From Octadecabacter arcticus 238 (GTDB lineage Bacteria > Pseudomonadota > Alphaproteobacteria > Rhodobacterales > Rhodobacteraceae), in assembly GCF_000155735.2 (NCBI RefSeq), contig NC_020908.1, positions 315,001-379,000 on the forward strand: a stretch of 64,000 nt of DNA. The letters are read 5' to 3'. Under the pieces are notes generated by a model. It worked only from the letters and a program-made list of their open reading frames with translations, was not told the origin of the DNA and did no database searches. Positions 9,797-20,205 of this stretch are shown here, one piece after another. Each line of letters opens with the position of its first letter. The first letter of the stretch is position 1. The position numbers and the translations under genes are program-made.

Positions 9797-11791
9797 ATGA
9801 CCACCGAACTTGCCGAACGTCCGCCAATGCCGCAGCCGACCATTGCGACACAGCACATCCTGCTGCGGGTGATCGCCGTTGTTGGTATCGCGCTGTCCCT
9901 GTTCCAGCTTTATGCAGCGGGCGTTCAGCCGCTTGGCCTGTTCTTTCAGCGGCCGATCCATTTGGGATTTGTGTTGGTGCTGTGCTTTTTGATCTATCCG
10001 GTCTTTGGTCAGAACCACGCACGCGGCGCCCTTGGGTGGGCCATCGACGGGGGACTTATCATTTGCGCGGTGTTGGTGGGTGGTTGGGTGCCGATCAACA
10101 TCGATATCATCGCCAACGCAATCTTCCCGCGTCAGATTGATATCTTCATCGGAATTGTCACGACACTTATCGTCCTTGAAGGCGCGCGGCGCGCGGTCGG
10201 CCTCGGTATGACGATCATCGGGGCGACGTTTATCGTCTATGCTTTTGCGGGCAGTCGCGGAGAGTTGCCGTTTCTCGCCGATTGGATGCCAGGAATCCTC
10301 AACCATCGGGGCTATTCGCTTGACCGGTTGGGCAGCCAGCTGACCCTTGGTGCCGAAGGCATCTTTGGTCTGCCGCTTGGCGTTGCGGCCACGTTCATTT
10401 TTGTCTTCGTTCTGTTTGGCGCGTTCTTGGAAGTCACAGGTGCGGGCAAATTTTTTATCGATCTGGCATATGCATCAACGGGGCGCCAGCGCGGCGGTCC
10501 GGCCAAGGCCGCAGTTATCGCATCGGCGGGCATGGGGTCGATCAGCGGATCGGCGATTGCCAATGTGGTGACCACGGGGGCGTTTACAATTCCGCTGATG
10601 AAACGCCTTGGATACACGCCAGCGCAGGCGGGCGGGATTGAAGCTGCGGCGTCAACGGGCGGGCAGATCATGCCGCCGCTTATGGGCGCGGGCGCGTTCC
10701 TGATTTCCGAATTTACGCAGGTACCCTACGTCGACATCGTGATCGTATCGATTTTTCCGGCCTTCCTGTATTTTGGTGCGGTTTATCTGTTGGTCCACGT
10801 TGCAGCCGTCAAACAGGGCATGACTGGATTGTCGCGCGATCAATTGCCAAAGGTGCGGGCTGTTATGGCCGATGGTTGGCATTTTCTATTGCCGCTGGTG
10901 GCGCTGGTGTGGTTGCTGGTTGCCGGATATTCGCCGATGCGTGTGGGGTTCTACGCAATTCTGTCAGTGATCGCGGCGGCATCGGCCCGCGCGCTGTGGC
11001 GTTATGGAACTGACCGACCGACGATGGATGGTCTTATCGCGCTGTGCAAAAGAGGACTGTCATTGACGGCACAAGCGATGGAACTGGGCGCACGCAATGC
11101 GGTCGCGGTGTCGATGGCCTGCGCTGTGGCCGGGATTATCGTCGGCGTTGTCGGCTTGACCGGATTGGGGTTGAAATTCTCGTCGATGATGATCGCGTTT
11201 TCTGGTGGTAACATCGTCTTGGCGTTGATCCTCGTGCTTTTGGCAAGTCTGATTCTTGGCATGGGTCTGCCCGTCACAGCAGCTTATATCGTGTTGATCA
11301 TTCTTGTGGGTCCGGCGTTGACGTCGGAGTTCGGCATTCCGTTATTGATCGCGCATTTGGTGGTGTTCTGGTATTCGCAAGACAGCAACGTGACGCCACC
11401 TGTGGCCTTAGCGGCCTTTGCGGGGGCGGCGATTTCAGGGTCCAAACCGTTGGAAACCAGCATCCAGTCGTGGAAATTCGCCAAGGGTCTTTATCTGATC
11501 CCGCTGTTTATGGTGTTCAATGAAAGCATTATTCTTGGGGGGCCGATACCGTTGGTCGTCTGGAACGGGTTCCTAGCCATCGTCGCGCTCACGGCTTTCG
11601 CGGCTTGCCTGGAAGGGTTCTTGTTCGCGCCGATCAACATGTTGCATCGGCTTATTGTCGTACCTGGTGTGGTTGCGGTGTTCTGGCCCGATCTGCTGAT
11701 TGAAGGCGTCGGCGCTGCCGTCTTGATTTTTGTGCTGGGCCTGAATTGGGCCAAAGGCCGACGGGAGCGGTCTGCACTAGACTTGGCGTAG
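9797..11791 (+). CDS. TRAP transporter permease, fused small and large subunits (TAXI type)
   Basis: The 664-residue integral membrane protein is the ion-driven transport component that works with the TAXI receptor. The N-terminal ~180 residues hold about four membrane segments corresponding to DctQ, followed by the DctM-like domain. Typical motifs are visible, such as SAIANVVTTGAFTIPLMKR around residue 250, GGQIMPPLMGAGAF around 288, and ILGMGLPVTAAYIV around 490. Length and organisation are standard for the fused family. It is the last gene of the operon; the Hsp70 gene downstream is convergent, 27 nt away. Confidence 0.92.
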   Translation: MTTELAERPPMPQPTIATQHILLRVIAVVGIALSLFQLYAAGVQPLGLFFQRPIHLGFVLVLCFLIYPVFGQNHARGALGWAIDGGLIICAVLVGGWVPINIDIIANAIFPRQIDIFIGIVTTLIVLEGARRAVGLGMTIIGATFIVYAFAGSRGELPFLADWMPGILNHRGYSLDRLGSQLTLGAEGIFGLPLGVAATFIFVFVLFGAFLEVTGAGKFFIDLAYASTGRQRGGPAKAAVIASAGMGSISGSAIANVVTTGAFTIPLMKRLGYTPAQAGGIEAAASTGGQIMPPLMGAGAFLISEFTQVPYVDIVIVSIFPAFLYFGAVYLLVHVAAVKQGMTGLSRDQLPKVRAVMADGWHFLLPLVALVWLLVAGYSPMRVGFYAILSVIAAASARALWRYGTDRPTMDGLIALCKRGLSLTAQAMELGARNAVAVSMACAVAGIIVGVVGLTGLGLKFSSMMIAFSGGNIVLALILVLLASLILGMGLPVTAAYIVLIILVGPALTSEFGIPLLIAHLVVFWYSQDSNVTPPVALAAFAGAAISGSKPLETSIQSWKFAKGLYLIPLFMVFNESIILGGPIPLVVWNGFLAIVALTAFAACLEGFLFAPINMLHRLIVVPGVVAVFWPDLLIEGVGAAVLIFVLGLNWAKGRRERSALDLA

Positions 11792-11818
11792 TGGCCGTAC
11801 AGCCAATCCGACTGACCG

Positions 11819-13069
11819 CTATTTTTGCGCGGAGGCGAGCGCGAGCCCGTCTGCAACAGCCGAGAACACTTCGGTGAAGGTGTGAGCGGCCTTTGGAAAG
11901 CGCATTTCCATTGTCGTAGTTACCATGTTCATCAGGCTGGACCCGCCGACGTAGATCACCCTGTCGATCCGTGACGCGTCTAACCCCACGAGGTCCAACG
12001 TCTCTTGCGCAGTCACAAGCAAGGTGGCCGCGTAGGGGGCGAGCACACTGCTGAGTGCGTCTGGAGAGAGGGGCGCGGACAAGCCCTTTTCTATATGGTT
12101 AAGGGCAATTAACGAATCGTCTTGCCCCGCGTTCGCGGCAATTTTGCCCTGCTCAACTTCAAACGCGACCTCATGGCCGAGTTCATGTTCCAGCACTGCA
12201 GCAAGGCGACCAAGTTTTTTTGGCTCAATCGCAAGGCGCAGCATTTCGTCAATCAATCGACGGGTTTGTGCGGTATAAAGAAACGGGATCTTTTCCCATG
12301 TCGCGAGATCGTTAAAAATCGCGCGTGGCACTGGCGTTGTGCCCGGCCCCATGACCTTGCGCAGCGCGCCGTCTTTGCCAAGCAAGGGCATCACACGATC
12401 AATGCTGATAGCGCGATCAAAATCGGTTCCGCCGACGCGCACCCCATGATTGGCGAGGATTTCGACACCAGAATTGCCGGATCGAAACACGGAAAAATCC
12501 GATGTGCCGCCGCCAATATCGACGATCAAGCCGATTTCGCCCGCATTTTCTAACGCGCCGCTTGCGATTGCGGCGGCTTCGGGTTCATCAACGAACGAAA
12601 CCTCTTTGAAACCGGCGGCGATGTAGCAAGCGTGCAAATCCGCTTCAGCCTGCGCTTCGCGTGGATCACCAGTGGCATGGAAAACCACCGGCCGGCCACA
12701 AACAGCGCGATCAAAGGTCAGGCCCGTCTCGGCCTCAGCCTGCATTTTGACGTGGCGCAAGAAGCGGGCAATGATGTCGACGAATGTCACACGCGCATTC
12801 AGGATTTGGCGCGGTTGGTGCATCAATGTTGTGCCAAGAACACGTTTGAGCGCCCGCATGAATCGCCCGTCATCCCCGTCGAGCAATGCCTGATTGGCCG
12901 CATGACCCATCAGGGTCTTGCGGGTTTCATAATCAAAGAAAAACGTCGTCGGAAAGCTGGTTTGCCCAGGCTCGAGTTCAATCAACTGCGGCTTGCCGTT
13001 CAGCAAATAAGCAGCGCCCGTATTGGACGTGCCAAAGTCGATGCCCAAAGAATGGCTGTGCGGACTCAT
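11819..13069 (-). CDS. YegD-like Hsp70 family protein
   Basis: This is an Hsp70 ATPase-domain protein without the substrate-binding domain, of about 416 residues. The actin-fold nucleotide motifs are present: phosphate 1 GIDFGTSNTGAAY near the N-terminus, phosphate 2 LIVDIGGGTSDFSV near residue 185, and the adenosine motif VIYVGGSSLM near residue 380. E. coli YegD has the same architecture, and its client and role are not established. A TTG start six codons upstream (13087) is possible, but ATG 13069 puts the ATPase motif close to the N-terminus as in relatives. The gene stands alone, converging with the TRAP operon and divergent from the glycine riboswitch. Confidence 0.85.
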   Translation of the reverse strand: MSPHSHSLGIDFGTSNTGAAYLLNGKPQLIELEPGQTSFPTTFFFDYETRKTLMGHAANQALLDGDDGRFMRALKRVLGTTLMHQPRQILNARVTFVDIIARFLRHVKMQAEAETGLTFDRAVCGRPVVFHATGDPREAQAEADLHACYIAAGFKEVSFVDEPEAAAIASGALENAGEIGLIVDIGGGTSDFSVFRSGNSGVEILANHGVRVGGTDFDRAISIDRVMPLLGKDGALRKVMGPGTTPVPRAIFNDLATWEKIPFLYTAQTRRLIDEMLRLAIEPKKLGRLAAVLEHELGHEVAFEVEQGKIAANAGQDDSLIALNHIEKGLSAPLSPDALSSVLAPYAATLLVTAQETLDLVGLDASRIDRVIYVGGSSLMNMVTTTMEMRFPKAAHTFTEVFSAVADGLALASAQK

Positions 13070-13252
13070 GGGGGAACCTATTGGCAATATATAAGAAGCG
13101 CGGACGGGTAAGTGCAGATGCTTCAGGCGTCAAGCCCCAAGGCAGACACGGGCTTGGATCATCAAGATGCTGCTGCAATATGATCTAAAGGCTAAAACCG
13201 GTTCATTGTGCTTGCGTGCGTGCGACGGACGAGGCAAATTCTTAACATTGAC

Positions 13253-13417
13253 GTCGGGAGAACCACTCATCTGGTGCCGAAGGAGCAACCGCCTCGGAAA
13301 CTCTCAGGCCAACGGACCGATGTTGATACTAAACTCTGGAGAGTGGCACCTAAAATTGTGCCCGCCGAAGGGATAGCAATCTCAGGCGCGCTAAAGTTGG
13401 CGCAAGGACAGAGGGGG
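13253..13417 (+). promoter_or_regulatory. Tandem glycine riboswitch upstream of gcvTHP
   Basis: Two consecutive glycine-aptamer cores are readable. The first runs from cgggagaacc to gccgaaggagcaaccgcc, aactctcaggcc and ggacc (about 13254-13319). The second runs from ctctggagagtggc to gccgaagggatagcaatctc, caggcgc and ggacagaggg (about 13334-13416). The GCCGAAGG...CTCAGG...GGAC signature is diagnostic. It lies 90-250 nt before gcvT, so glycine should switch on the cleavage operon. Edges are approximate. Confidence 0.92.
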
Positions 13418-13505
13418 CATCATATGTGAGGGCTTTGGCCGTCGTACTGTCGTGATGCCGCAGGAATATCAATTTTCCGATCGGCGAATATAAAAGAGGC
13501 CGCCG

Positions 13506-14627
13506 ATGTCCGAACTTTTGCACACTCCACTCCATGACCTGAACGTAGAGCTGGGGGCGAAGATGGTGCCATTTGCGGGGTACTCCATGCCCGTGCAATA
13601 CCCCATGGGCGTTATGCAAGAACACACTCACACCCGTGAGAAAGCTGGATTGTTCGATGTGAGCCATATGGGGCAAGTGATCATCACGGGCGACGATTAT
13701 GCGAGTGCTGCCTTGTCGTTAGAGACATTGATCCCAGTTGATATCCTTGACCTGCAAAAAGACCGGCAGCGGTACGGGTTTTTCACCAACGATGCGGGTG
13801 GGATCATGGATGATCTTATGATTGCAAACCGCGGCGATCATATTTTTGTTGTCGTGAATGCCGCGTGCAAGGCCGCCGATATCGCGCATATGAAGGCCAA
13901 TCTGAACGGTGTGATGGTGACCGAGATCACGGACCGCGCGCTGCTTGCGTTGCAAGGACCTGCAGCGGAGGCGGTGTTGGCGGCGCTTAACCCGAAAGCC
14001 GCTGACATGCGGTTTATGGATGTCGCGACGCTGATGATTGGCAATGCGGAGTGTTGGATTTCGCGATCAGGGTATACGGGCGAAGACGGCTTTGAGATTT
14101 CGGTTCCCGCGTCCCACGCGGCTGATTTGGCGCGACAACTTCTGTCACATGGCGATGTTGCGGCCATTGGTCTTGGCGCACGTGATAGCCTGCGATTGGA
14201 AGCCGGGCTTTGCCTTTATGGCCACGACATCGACACTGACACGACGCCTGCACAGGCCGCGTTAAATTGGGCGATCCAGAAAGTGCGGCGCGCGGGCGGC
14301 GCACGCGCGGGCGAATTTCCGGGCGCTGATGTTGTGTTGGCAGAATTTAGTGCCGGTTCAGACACCAAGCGCGTCGGTCTTATGCCAGAGGGGCGTGCGC
14401 CAATGCGCGAGGGTGTTGGGCTTTATGCCAATGCCGAAGATGAGACACCGATTGGCGCAATCACATCGGGCGGTTTTGGTCCCACAATCGGGGGGCCGAT
14501 GGCCATGGGGTACGTGCCGAACGCGCAAACTGTCGAAGGCACCGTCGTTTTCGGCCAACTTAGGGGTAAGCGCCTGCCGCTGACCGTTACGAAGCTTCCA
14601 TTTACGCCTGCAAATTTCAAACGCTAA
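13506..14627 (+). CDS. gcvT: Glycine cleavage T protein (aminomethyltransferase)
   Basis: GcvT transfers the methylene group from aminomethyl-lipoyl GcvH to tetrahydrofolate and releases ammonia. The 373-residue protein shows family motifs: TPLHDLNVELGAKMVPFAGY near the N-terminus, LFDVSHMGQV around residue 48, and GYTGEDGFEI around residue 192. Length is normal. It is the first gene of gcvTHP; gcvH follows 17 nt later. Expression is expected to be controlled by the tandem glycine riboswitch upstream. The ATG is preceded by agagg at suitable distance. Confidence 0.96.
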   Translation: MSELLHTPLHDLNVELGAKMVPFAGYSMPVQYPMGVMQEHTHTREKAGLFDVSHMGQVIITGDDYASAALSLETLIPVDILDLQKDRQRYGFFTNDAGGIMDDLMIANRGDHIFVVVNAACKAADIAHMKANLNGVMVTEITDRALLALQGPAAEAVLAALNPKAADMRFMDVATLMIGNAECWISRSGYTGEDGFEISVPASHAADLARQLLSHGDVAAIGLGARDSLRLEAGLCLYGHDIDTDTTPAQAALNWAIQKVRRAGGARAGEFPGADVVLAEFSAGSDTKRVGLMPEGRAPMREGVGLYANAEDETPIGAITSGGFGPTIGGPMAMGYVPNAQTVEGTVVFGQLRGKRLPLTVTKLPFTPANFKR

Positions 14628-14644
14628 ATCACTGGAGAACCGAT

Positions 14645-15004
14645 ATGAAATTCACTGAAGAACACGAATGGTTACGGGCCGAAGACGATGTCATCGTTGT
14701 CGGTATTACGGAACACGCGACAACGCAGCTTGGCGATATTGTCTTTGTCGAACTGCCCGAAGTTGGAACGACTGTCGTAAAAGACGAGGAAATCGTGGTC
14801 ATTGAAAGTGTCAAAGCCGCATCAGACATCATGGCGCCGATTGATGGCGAAATCGTAGAAGTGAATACCGCTCTGACGGACAATCCAGGGCTGGCGAATG
14901 ATGACGCTATTGGCGATGGTTGGTTCTTTAAAATCAAACCATCAGACCCATCGCAAATGGATGGCCTGATGGACGAAGCCGCCTACAACAAGTTGATTTC
15001 CTAA
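14645..15004 (+). CDS. gcvH: Glycine cleavage H protein (lipoyl carrier)
   Basis: This 119-residue protein carries the lipoyl arm that shuttles aminomethyl groups between GcvP, GcvT and the lipoamide dehydrogenase. The lipoylation site is Lys57 in VVIESVKAASDIMAP, and the conserved FTEEHEWL start and DGWFFKI end are present. A strong ribosome-binding site (ctggagaac) precedes the ATG. It is the middle gene of gcvTHP, 31 nt before gcvP. Confidence 0.97.
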   Translation: MKFTEEHEWLRAEDDVIVVGITEHATTQLGDIVFVELPEVGTTVVKDEEIVVIESVKAASDIMAPIDGEIVEVNTALTDNPGLANDDAIGDGWFFKIKPSDPSQMDGLMDEAAYNKLIS

Positions 15005-15035
15005 CGCCCTGATACCCCTATGAGCGGAGCCCGTC

Positions 15036-17879
15036 ATGACCTTCACCCCCACCGACTATCTGCCCTACGACTTCGCCAACAGACGCCATATCGGCCCATC
15101 CCCCGCCGAGATGGTCCAGATGTTAAAAGTCGTTGGGGCTGCCAGTCTTGACGCGCTTATTGATGATACTTTGCCAAAGAAAATCCGACAGGCAAAGCCG
15201 CTCGATTTCGGGAAGCCGATGTCAGAACGTGAACTTTTGCATCACATGAAAATTGTGGCATCCAAGAATATAGTCCTGACATCGCTGATCGGGCAGGGCT
15301 ATCACGGGACGGTCACGCCGCCTGCGATTCAGCGCAATATCCTCGAAAACCCTGCTTGGTATACCGCCTATACCCCCTACCAGCCGGAGATTTCGCAGGG
15401 CAGGTTAGAGGCGCTTTTGAACTTCCAAACGATGGTGTCTGATCTGACGGGATTGGAAATAGCGAACGCGTCGCTTCTGGATGAGGCAACCGCCTGCGCG
15501 GAAGCGATGACAATGGCGCAGCGGGTTGCCAAAACTAAAGCTAAGGGCTTCTTTGTCGACGAAAACTGTCATCCGCAAAACATCGCAGTGATAAAAACCC
15601 GCGCGGCACCCTTGGGGATCGAAATTACAGTTGGCAAGCCGGATGACCTAGACGCCAGTGTGGTTTTTGGCGCGATTTTCCAGTTTCCGGGAACCTACGG
15701 TCATCTGCGTGATTTTACGCCTGAGATGGAAAAGCTGCACGCGACGAAAGCCATCGGAATTATTGCAGCTGACCCGCTGTCGCTCACATTGCTGAAGGAA
15801 CCCGGTGCGATGGGGGCCGATATCGCCGTTGGCAGCACGCAGCGCTTTGGTGTGCCTGTCGGCTACGGCGGCCCGCATGCGGCCTATATGGCGACGAAAC
15901 AATCCTATGCGCGCTCCATGCCCGGACGGATTGTGGGTGTGTCGATTGATAGCCATGGCAACCGCGCCTACCGCCTGTCTTTGCAAACCCGCGAACAACA
16001 TATCCGGCGCGAAAAAGCGACCAGTAATGTCTGTACGGCGCAGGCGTTGTTGGCGGTTATGGCAGGTTTTTATGCGGTGTTTCATGGACCTGAAGGACTG
16101 CGTGCAATCGCCCAACGCATCCACCGTAAAACTGCCCGTTTGGCCGAAGGTCTGAAGATGGCGGGGTTTCAGGTTGCCCATGTAACGTTCTTTGACACCA
16201 TCACTGTCGACGTCGGACCGTTGCAAGCCGCCGTGATGAAATCAGCTGTGGACGAAGGCATCAACCTGCGCGCTGTGGGGGATACGCAGATCGGCATCAC
16301 GCTGGACGAGCGAACCCGTTCGGACACAATCGAAGCTGTCTGGCGTGCGTTCGGGATTGAGCGCGCAGACAAGGATTACACGCCGCATTATCATGTGCCC
16401 GAAAAGCTGATCCGCACGTCTGACTACCTCACGCATCCGGTGTTCCACATGAACCGCGCCGAAACTGAGATGATGCGATACATGCGTCGTTTGGCCGACC
16501 GTGATCTTGCGCTGGACCGCGCGATGATCCCGTTGGGGTCGTGCACGATGAAACTGAACTCTGCGGCGGAAATGATGCCTGTGTCGTGGGACGAATTCGC
16601 GCTGCTGCACCCCTACATCCCACGCGACCAAGCGGCGGGGTACATGGAAATGATCGATGATCTGTCGGCAAAGCTGTGTGATGTCACAGGCTATGACGCG
16701 ATTTCCATGCAGCCCAATTCTGGCGCGCAGGGGGAATATGCGGGGCTGTTGAGCATCGCAGGTTATCACCGTGCAAACGATCAAGGTCATCGCAATATTT
16801 GTCTGATCCCGATGTCGGCGCACGGTACCAATCCGGCGTCTGCCCATATGGTTGGATGGAAGGTTGTGCCAGTTCAATCGGCCGCGAATGGTGACATTGA
16901 TCTGGACGACTTTCGGGCCAAGGCGGAACAACACGCCGATAACCTTGCGGCATGTATGATCACCTATCCATCGACCCACGGGGTTTTTGAAGAAACTGTG
17001 ACCGATGTGTGCCAGATCACCCACGACCACGGTGGGCAGGTCTATATTGACGGCGCAAATATGAACGCGATGGTCGGGCTGTCGCGCCCCGGCGATCTTG
17101 GCGGCGACGTCAGCCACCTTAATCTACATAAGACGTTCTGTATCCCGCATGGTGGCGGTGGGCCGGGCATGGGGCCAATTGGCGTGAAAGAACACTTGAT
17201 TGCCCATCTGCCCGGCGATCCAACAACCGGCGACGGGGCGGTTTCGGCTGCCGCGTTCGGATCGCCCTCGCTGTTGCCGATTTCTTGGGCCTATTGCCTG
17301 ATGATGGGTGGGGACGGCCTGACCCAAGCCACCCGTGTTGCGATTTTGAATGCCAACTACATCGCCAAGCGGCTGGAGGGTGCGTTCGACGTTCTTTACA
17401 AAGGGCCTACAGGGCGCGTTGCCCACGAATGCATTATCGACACCCGCCCGTTTGCCGACAGTGCGCATGTCAGCGTTGATGATATTGCCAAACGCCTGAT
17501 TGATTGCGGATTTCACGCACCAACGATGAGCTTTCCAATCGCGGGCACCCTGATGATCGAACCAACCGAGTCCGAAAATAAGGCGGAGCTTGATCGTTTT
17601 TGTGACGCCATGTTGGGCATTCGGGCTGAAATCGCCGAGATCGAAAATGGCACGGCGCATCCGAAGAATAACCCGCTGATGAATGCACCACACACGATGG
17701 AAGACCTCGTGAAAGATTGGGACCGACCCTACAGTCGTGAGGTAGGATGCTTCCCTGCAGGCGCGTTTCGTGTGGACAAATACTGGCCTTCGGTGAACCG
17801 CGTGGACAACGTTTGGGGGGATCGAAACCTGACCTGTACCTGCCCGCCAATGGACACCTATTCGGAGGCAGCAGAGTAG
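15036..17879 (+). CDS. gcvP: Glycine dehydrogenase (decarboxylating), P protein
   Basis: GcvP decarboxylates glycine with pyridoxal phosphate and passes the aminomethyl group to GcvH. The 947-residue single-chain form contains both halves found as separate subunits in some bacteria. The PLP lysine is Lys699 in [18 protein letters not shown]. The N-terminal half shows [15 protein letters not shown] and the central part [14 protein letters not shown]. Length is normal. It ends the gcvTHP operon; the downstream genes are on the other strand. No clear terminator was seen after it. Confidence 0.97.
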   Translation: MTFTPTDYLPYDFANRRHIGPSPAEMVQMLKVVGAASLDALIDDTLPKKIRQAKPLDFGKPMSERELLHHMKIVASKNIVLTSLIGQGYHGTVTPPAIQRNILENPAWYTAYTPYQPEISQGRLEALLNFQTMVSDLTGLEIANASLLDEATACAEAMTMAQRVAKTKAKGFFVDENCHPQNIAVIKTRAAPLGIEITVGKPDDLDASVVFGAIFQFPGTYGHLRDFTPEMEKLHATKAIGIIAADPLSLTLLKEPGAMGADIAVGSTQRFGVPVGYGGPHAAYMATKQSYARSMPGRIVGVSIDSHGNRAYRLSLQTREQHIRREKATSNVCTAQALLAVMAGFYAVFHGPEGLRAIAQRIHRKTARLAEGLKMAGFQVAHVTFFDTITVDVGPLQAAVMKSAVDEGINLRAVGDTQIGITLDERTRSDTIEAVWRAFGIERADKDYTPHYHVPEKLIRTSDYLTHPVFHMNRAETEMMRYMRRLADRDLALDRAMIPLGSCTMKLNSAAEMMPVSWDEFALLHPYIPRDQAAGYMEMIDDLSAKLCDVTGYDAISMQPNSGAQGEYAGLLSIAGYHRANDQGHRNICLIPMSAHGTNPASAHMVGWKVVPVQSAANGDIDLDDFRAKAEQHADNLAACMITYPSTHGVFEETVTDVCQITHDHGGQVYIDGANMNAMVGLSRPGDLGGDVSHLNLHKTFCIPHGGGGPGMGPIGVKEHLIAHLPGDPTTGDGAVSAAAFGSPSLLPISWAYCLMMGGDGLTQATRVAILNANYIAKRLEGAFDVLYKGPTGRVAHECIIDTRPFADSAHVSVDDIAKRLIDCGFHAPTMSFPIAGTLMIEPTESENKAELDRFCDAMLGIRAEIAEIENGTAHPKNNPLMNAPHTMEDLVKDWDRPYSREVGCFPAGAFRVDKYWPSVNRVDNVWGDRNLTCTCPPMDTYSEAAE

Positions 17880-17917
17880 CGAAATTCTCAGGTCGTCATG
17901 ATGTTGGCGGTGGCCGA

Positions 17918-18589
17918 TCAATGACCGCTGTACGCGGAATAGATGCCAAAGGTTCCGACTAAGATCAGGCTTAGCGCCCAGACAAAATCAAGATTGAACC
18001 ACGTCCGCGACAGGAACTTCAGGCCCAGCCACATGTAGATCGCAACCGCGATGGCCCCGCCCGCGACGGTCATCGAAAGTGTATGCACAGCGGCCACCGC
18101 AAAGGCCATTGTGATCGTGTTGCCCATAAGACTTTGCGCGGCGAGGTGACCCGCCTCGTCTGCGCCGACGGCACATAGCCCCAGATATATCGGCACCAGC
18201 ATCAACCCCGCCCCGTGTGCCATTGCAGCCAAAAACGACCACAGCACCAGCCGTGCAGGATGTACCCGTGCCAGAATTTTTGGATGACGGCGGTTGATCA
18301 ACAGATAGACGCCCATCGCGATCACCAAAATCCCTGCAGCGACGCGGATTTCCAGTTCCCATTCGATCAGCACCACCATCAGCGAAAACGGCAGCAAAAT
18401 CCCGATCATGGCTAAAAAATGGCCTAAGGCGAGCATGGCGAGCGCCCGAGGCATGGCTTTGTGTTTGCGTTCCATCAATGCGGCAGACACCGCAAGCGGC
18501 CAGCCCATACCGGGGTTGATGCCGTGATAGATCCCCAAAAAAATGACGCCCCCCCAGAGGGCCGTCACCGATGTTAAATCAGAGATCAT
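17918..18589 (-). CDS. Polytopic membrane protein next to methanethiol oxidase
   Basis: The 223-residue protein has about six transmembrane segments and a glycine/histidine-rich first segment (GVIFLGIYHGINPGMGWPLA). I do not recognise a characterised family with certainty; distant resemblance to small metal- or sulfite-exporter-like membrane proteins is possible. Its start lies 15 nt after the stop of the SBP56/methanethiol oxidase gene on the same strand, so the two are probably co-transcribed. That suggests a role linked to the oxidase, for example in copper supply or handling of its sulfur products. This is inference from position only. Confidence 0.7.
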   Translation of the reverse strand: MISDLTSVTALWGGVIFLGIYHGINPGMGWPLAVSAALMERKHKAMPRALAMLALGHFLAMIGILLPFSLMVVLIEWELEIRVAAGILVIAMGVYLLINRRHPKILARVHPARLVLWSFLAAMAHGAGLMLVPIYLGLCAVGADEAGHLAAQSLMGNTITMAFAVAAVHTLSMTVAGGAIAVAIYMWLGLKFLSRTWFNLDFVWALSLILVGTFGIYSAYSGH

Positions 18590-18604
18590 TTAAACCGCCT
18601 TCAT

Positions 18605-20005
18605 TCAGACTGACGGGTAGCAGAAGCTGTCGGTCGAACAATCCCCGCCTTCAAGCCGGATTTGATGTGATCGCAGGCCTTTGGGGAAGTCGATGTAGAA
18701 GTCCTTGTTCAACGTCAGCCCGCCGTTTTCACCGACATCAGCCATGACCATCTGCCCGCCTTCGTCGTTGGGATAGAATTGGTCATCCCACGTCGAATAA
18801 AGCGAATTGGTCCAATAGACACGTTTACCGTCACGGCTGATTTCGACCATTTGCGGCCCGTAGGCAAAATCCTTGCCGTTGGGGTGTTTGGTGTCTGTGA
18901 CGATCCCGCCCAGTTCAACCTTGCCAGCAAGAACAGGGTTCATCGGGTCGGTCACATCGTATTGATGCATCTCTCCCAAGCCCCAACAGGCGACATAGAG
19001 GTATTTGTCATCAAGGCTCAGATCGATGTCCGTGACCAACGGCGGTACTGCACCAAAGCCCTTAAGCAGTTCGGGAAGATCGTCGGCATCGGCCGGAACA
19101 GGATCGATTGTGATCGTCTTTTTGGACTGCCAAACGCCGTCATCATCGCGCCACCACGTAAAGATCGCACCTTGCAAATTGGTGGTATCTACAACGACAC
19201 CGCAGAAGCCATATGACTGGGTTGGATCATGCGCGGGGCGAATTTCCAGCGCCATTTGGTATTGTTCGCCGAAGTCCATCGTCTGGATGTTTTTGCGCGC
19301 GCGCAAATCCCAGAAGTGGATGGAGTGGCCGTATTTGTTGGACAAAAGATCCTCTGGCACGATGCCGTTTTCGAACTGCGGCGGCAGACCCCATTCGGAA
19401 CTGACCATGTAATCCTGCGGCAGGTTCCACCAGAAATCATAGTGTTTGTCCTGTTTGCCACGATCCATTTCGTACTGGCCGATGATCTCAAACGTTTCGC
19501 AATCCATAATAAAGATACCGGGGGGGCCGTCGGTGCCGTCTTTGCCGCCGCCACCAAGACAGGACACGTAGATACCTTCTGGTCCGCAATGGATTGTGTG
19601 AGGGCGTGAATATCCGGTCTTGCTGAACAGCTCTTCTGGTTCGATGGTTTTGTGGATGTGCGCTTTCAGCGGTTCCTTCACATCGATGATGTAGATGCGC
19701 GATGACCGGATGCCCGGCACGATTAGATATCGACGTTCAAGGAATGCGTGACCCGACAGCGGAGACAACGAAGACGAACAGGCGTTCCAGCCAAAGTGGT
19801 GAAATTCGTCGCCTTTGTTGGGTACGATCACTTGGTGTACAATTTCGCCGTAGGTGTCGGAGCCTAGTTTAAGGTCAATGACGGCAATCCCATCAGATTG
19901 TGACCCGTCTGGGCTGAGCATGACTGTAAATGCGTAATTTTCGACGGCGGCTTCCATCGCCAATTTAGGTGATGCGTGAAATGTTGGATCAGGTCTTAGG
20001 TTCAT
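18605..20005 (-). CDS. mtoX: Methanethiol oxidase / selenium-binding protein 56 family
   Basis: The 466-residue protein belongs to the SBP56 family, which in marine bacteria is the copper methanethiol oxidase converting CH3SH and O2 to formaldehyde, H2S and H2O2. Family stretches visible include HHFGWNACSSSL near residue 69, RPHTIHCGPEGIYVSCLGG near 134, and the C-terminal SHQIRLEGGDCSTDSFCYP. The ATG is preceded by a good ribosome-binding site (gggaggaaag on the coding strand). The usual partners (SCO/SenC, MauG) are not adjacent; instead a membrane protein follows and a LuxR remnant lies upstream. Methanethiol would come from DMSP demethylation in roseobacters. Confidence 0.88.
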   Translation of the reverse strand: MNLRPDPTFHASPKLAMEAAVENYAFTVMLSPDGSQSDGIAVIDLKLGSDTYGEIVHQVIVPNKGDEFHHFGWNACSSSLSPLSGHAFLERRYLIVPGIRSSRIYIIDVKEPLKAHIHKTIEPEELFSKTGYSRPHTIHCGPEGIYVSCLGGGGKDGTDGPPGIFIMDCETFEIIGQYEMDRGKQDKHYDFWWNLPQDYMVSSEWGLPPQFENGIVPEDLLSNKYGHSIHFWDLRARKNIQTMDFGEQYQMALEIRPAHDPTQSYGFCGVVVDTTNLQGAIFTWWRDDDGVWQSKKTITIDPVPADADDLPELLKGFGAVPPLVTDIDLSLDDKYLYVACWGLGEMHQYDVTDPMNPVLAGKVELGGIVTDTKHPNGKDFAYGPQMVEISRDGKRVYWTNSLYSTWDDQFYPNDEGGQMVMADVGENGGLTLNKDFYIDFPKGLRSHQIRLEGGDCSTDSFCYPSV

Positions 20006-20205
20006 GTCTTTCCTCCCAGATAAAAAATGAATGCCCTGTTCGGGTCTGTTGGTATTGGGCCTTCCTCGGCCATGGAATCTGCTATTCGTTACAGTCTGCT
20101 AGGATTCAAAATCGGTCAATAAAAATAATATTGCTACGGCTGTAGCCATTATGAAGGCGCTCAGCGGGGTTTTGGTGCGTTAGAACGCGCCAATTGGCAT
20201 CGCAA

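Noticed and set aside
9279..10306. Long minus-strand frames (247, 163 and 200 codons) opposite the TRAP genes
   Set aside because: They are antisense shadows of the DUF1850 and TRAP permease genes, which have clear families and overlapping starts.
16242..17921. Minus-strand frames of 291 and 265 codons opposite gcvP
   Set aside because: They mirror a conserved, well-identified gcvP gene and contain histidine/arginine-rich sequence typical of antisense high-GC frames.
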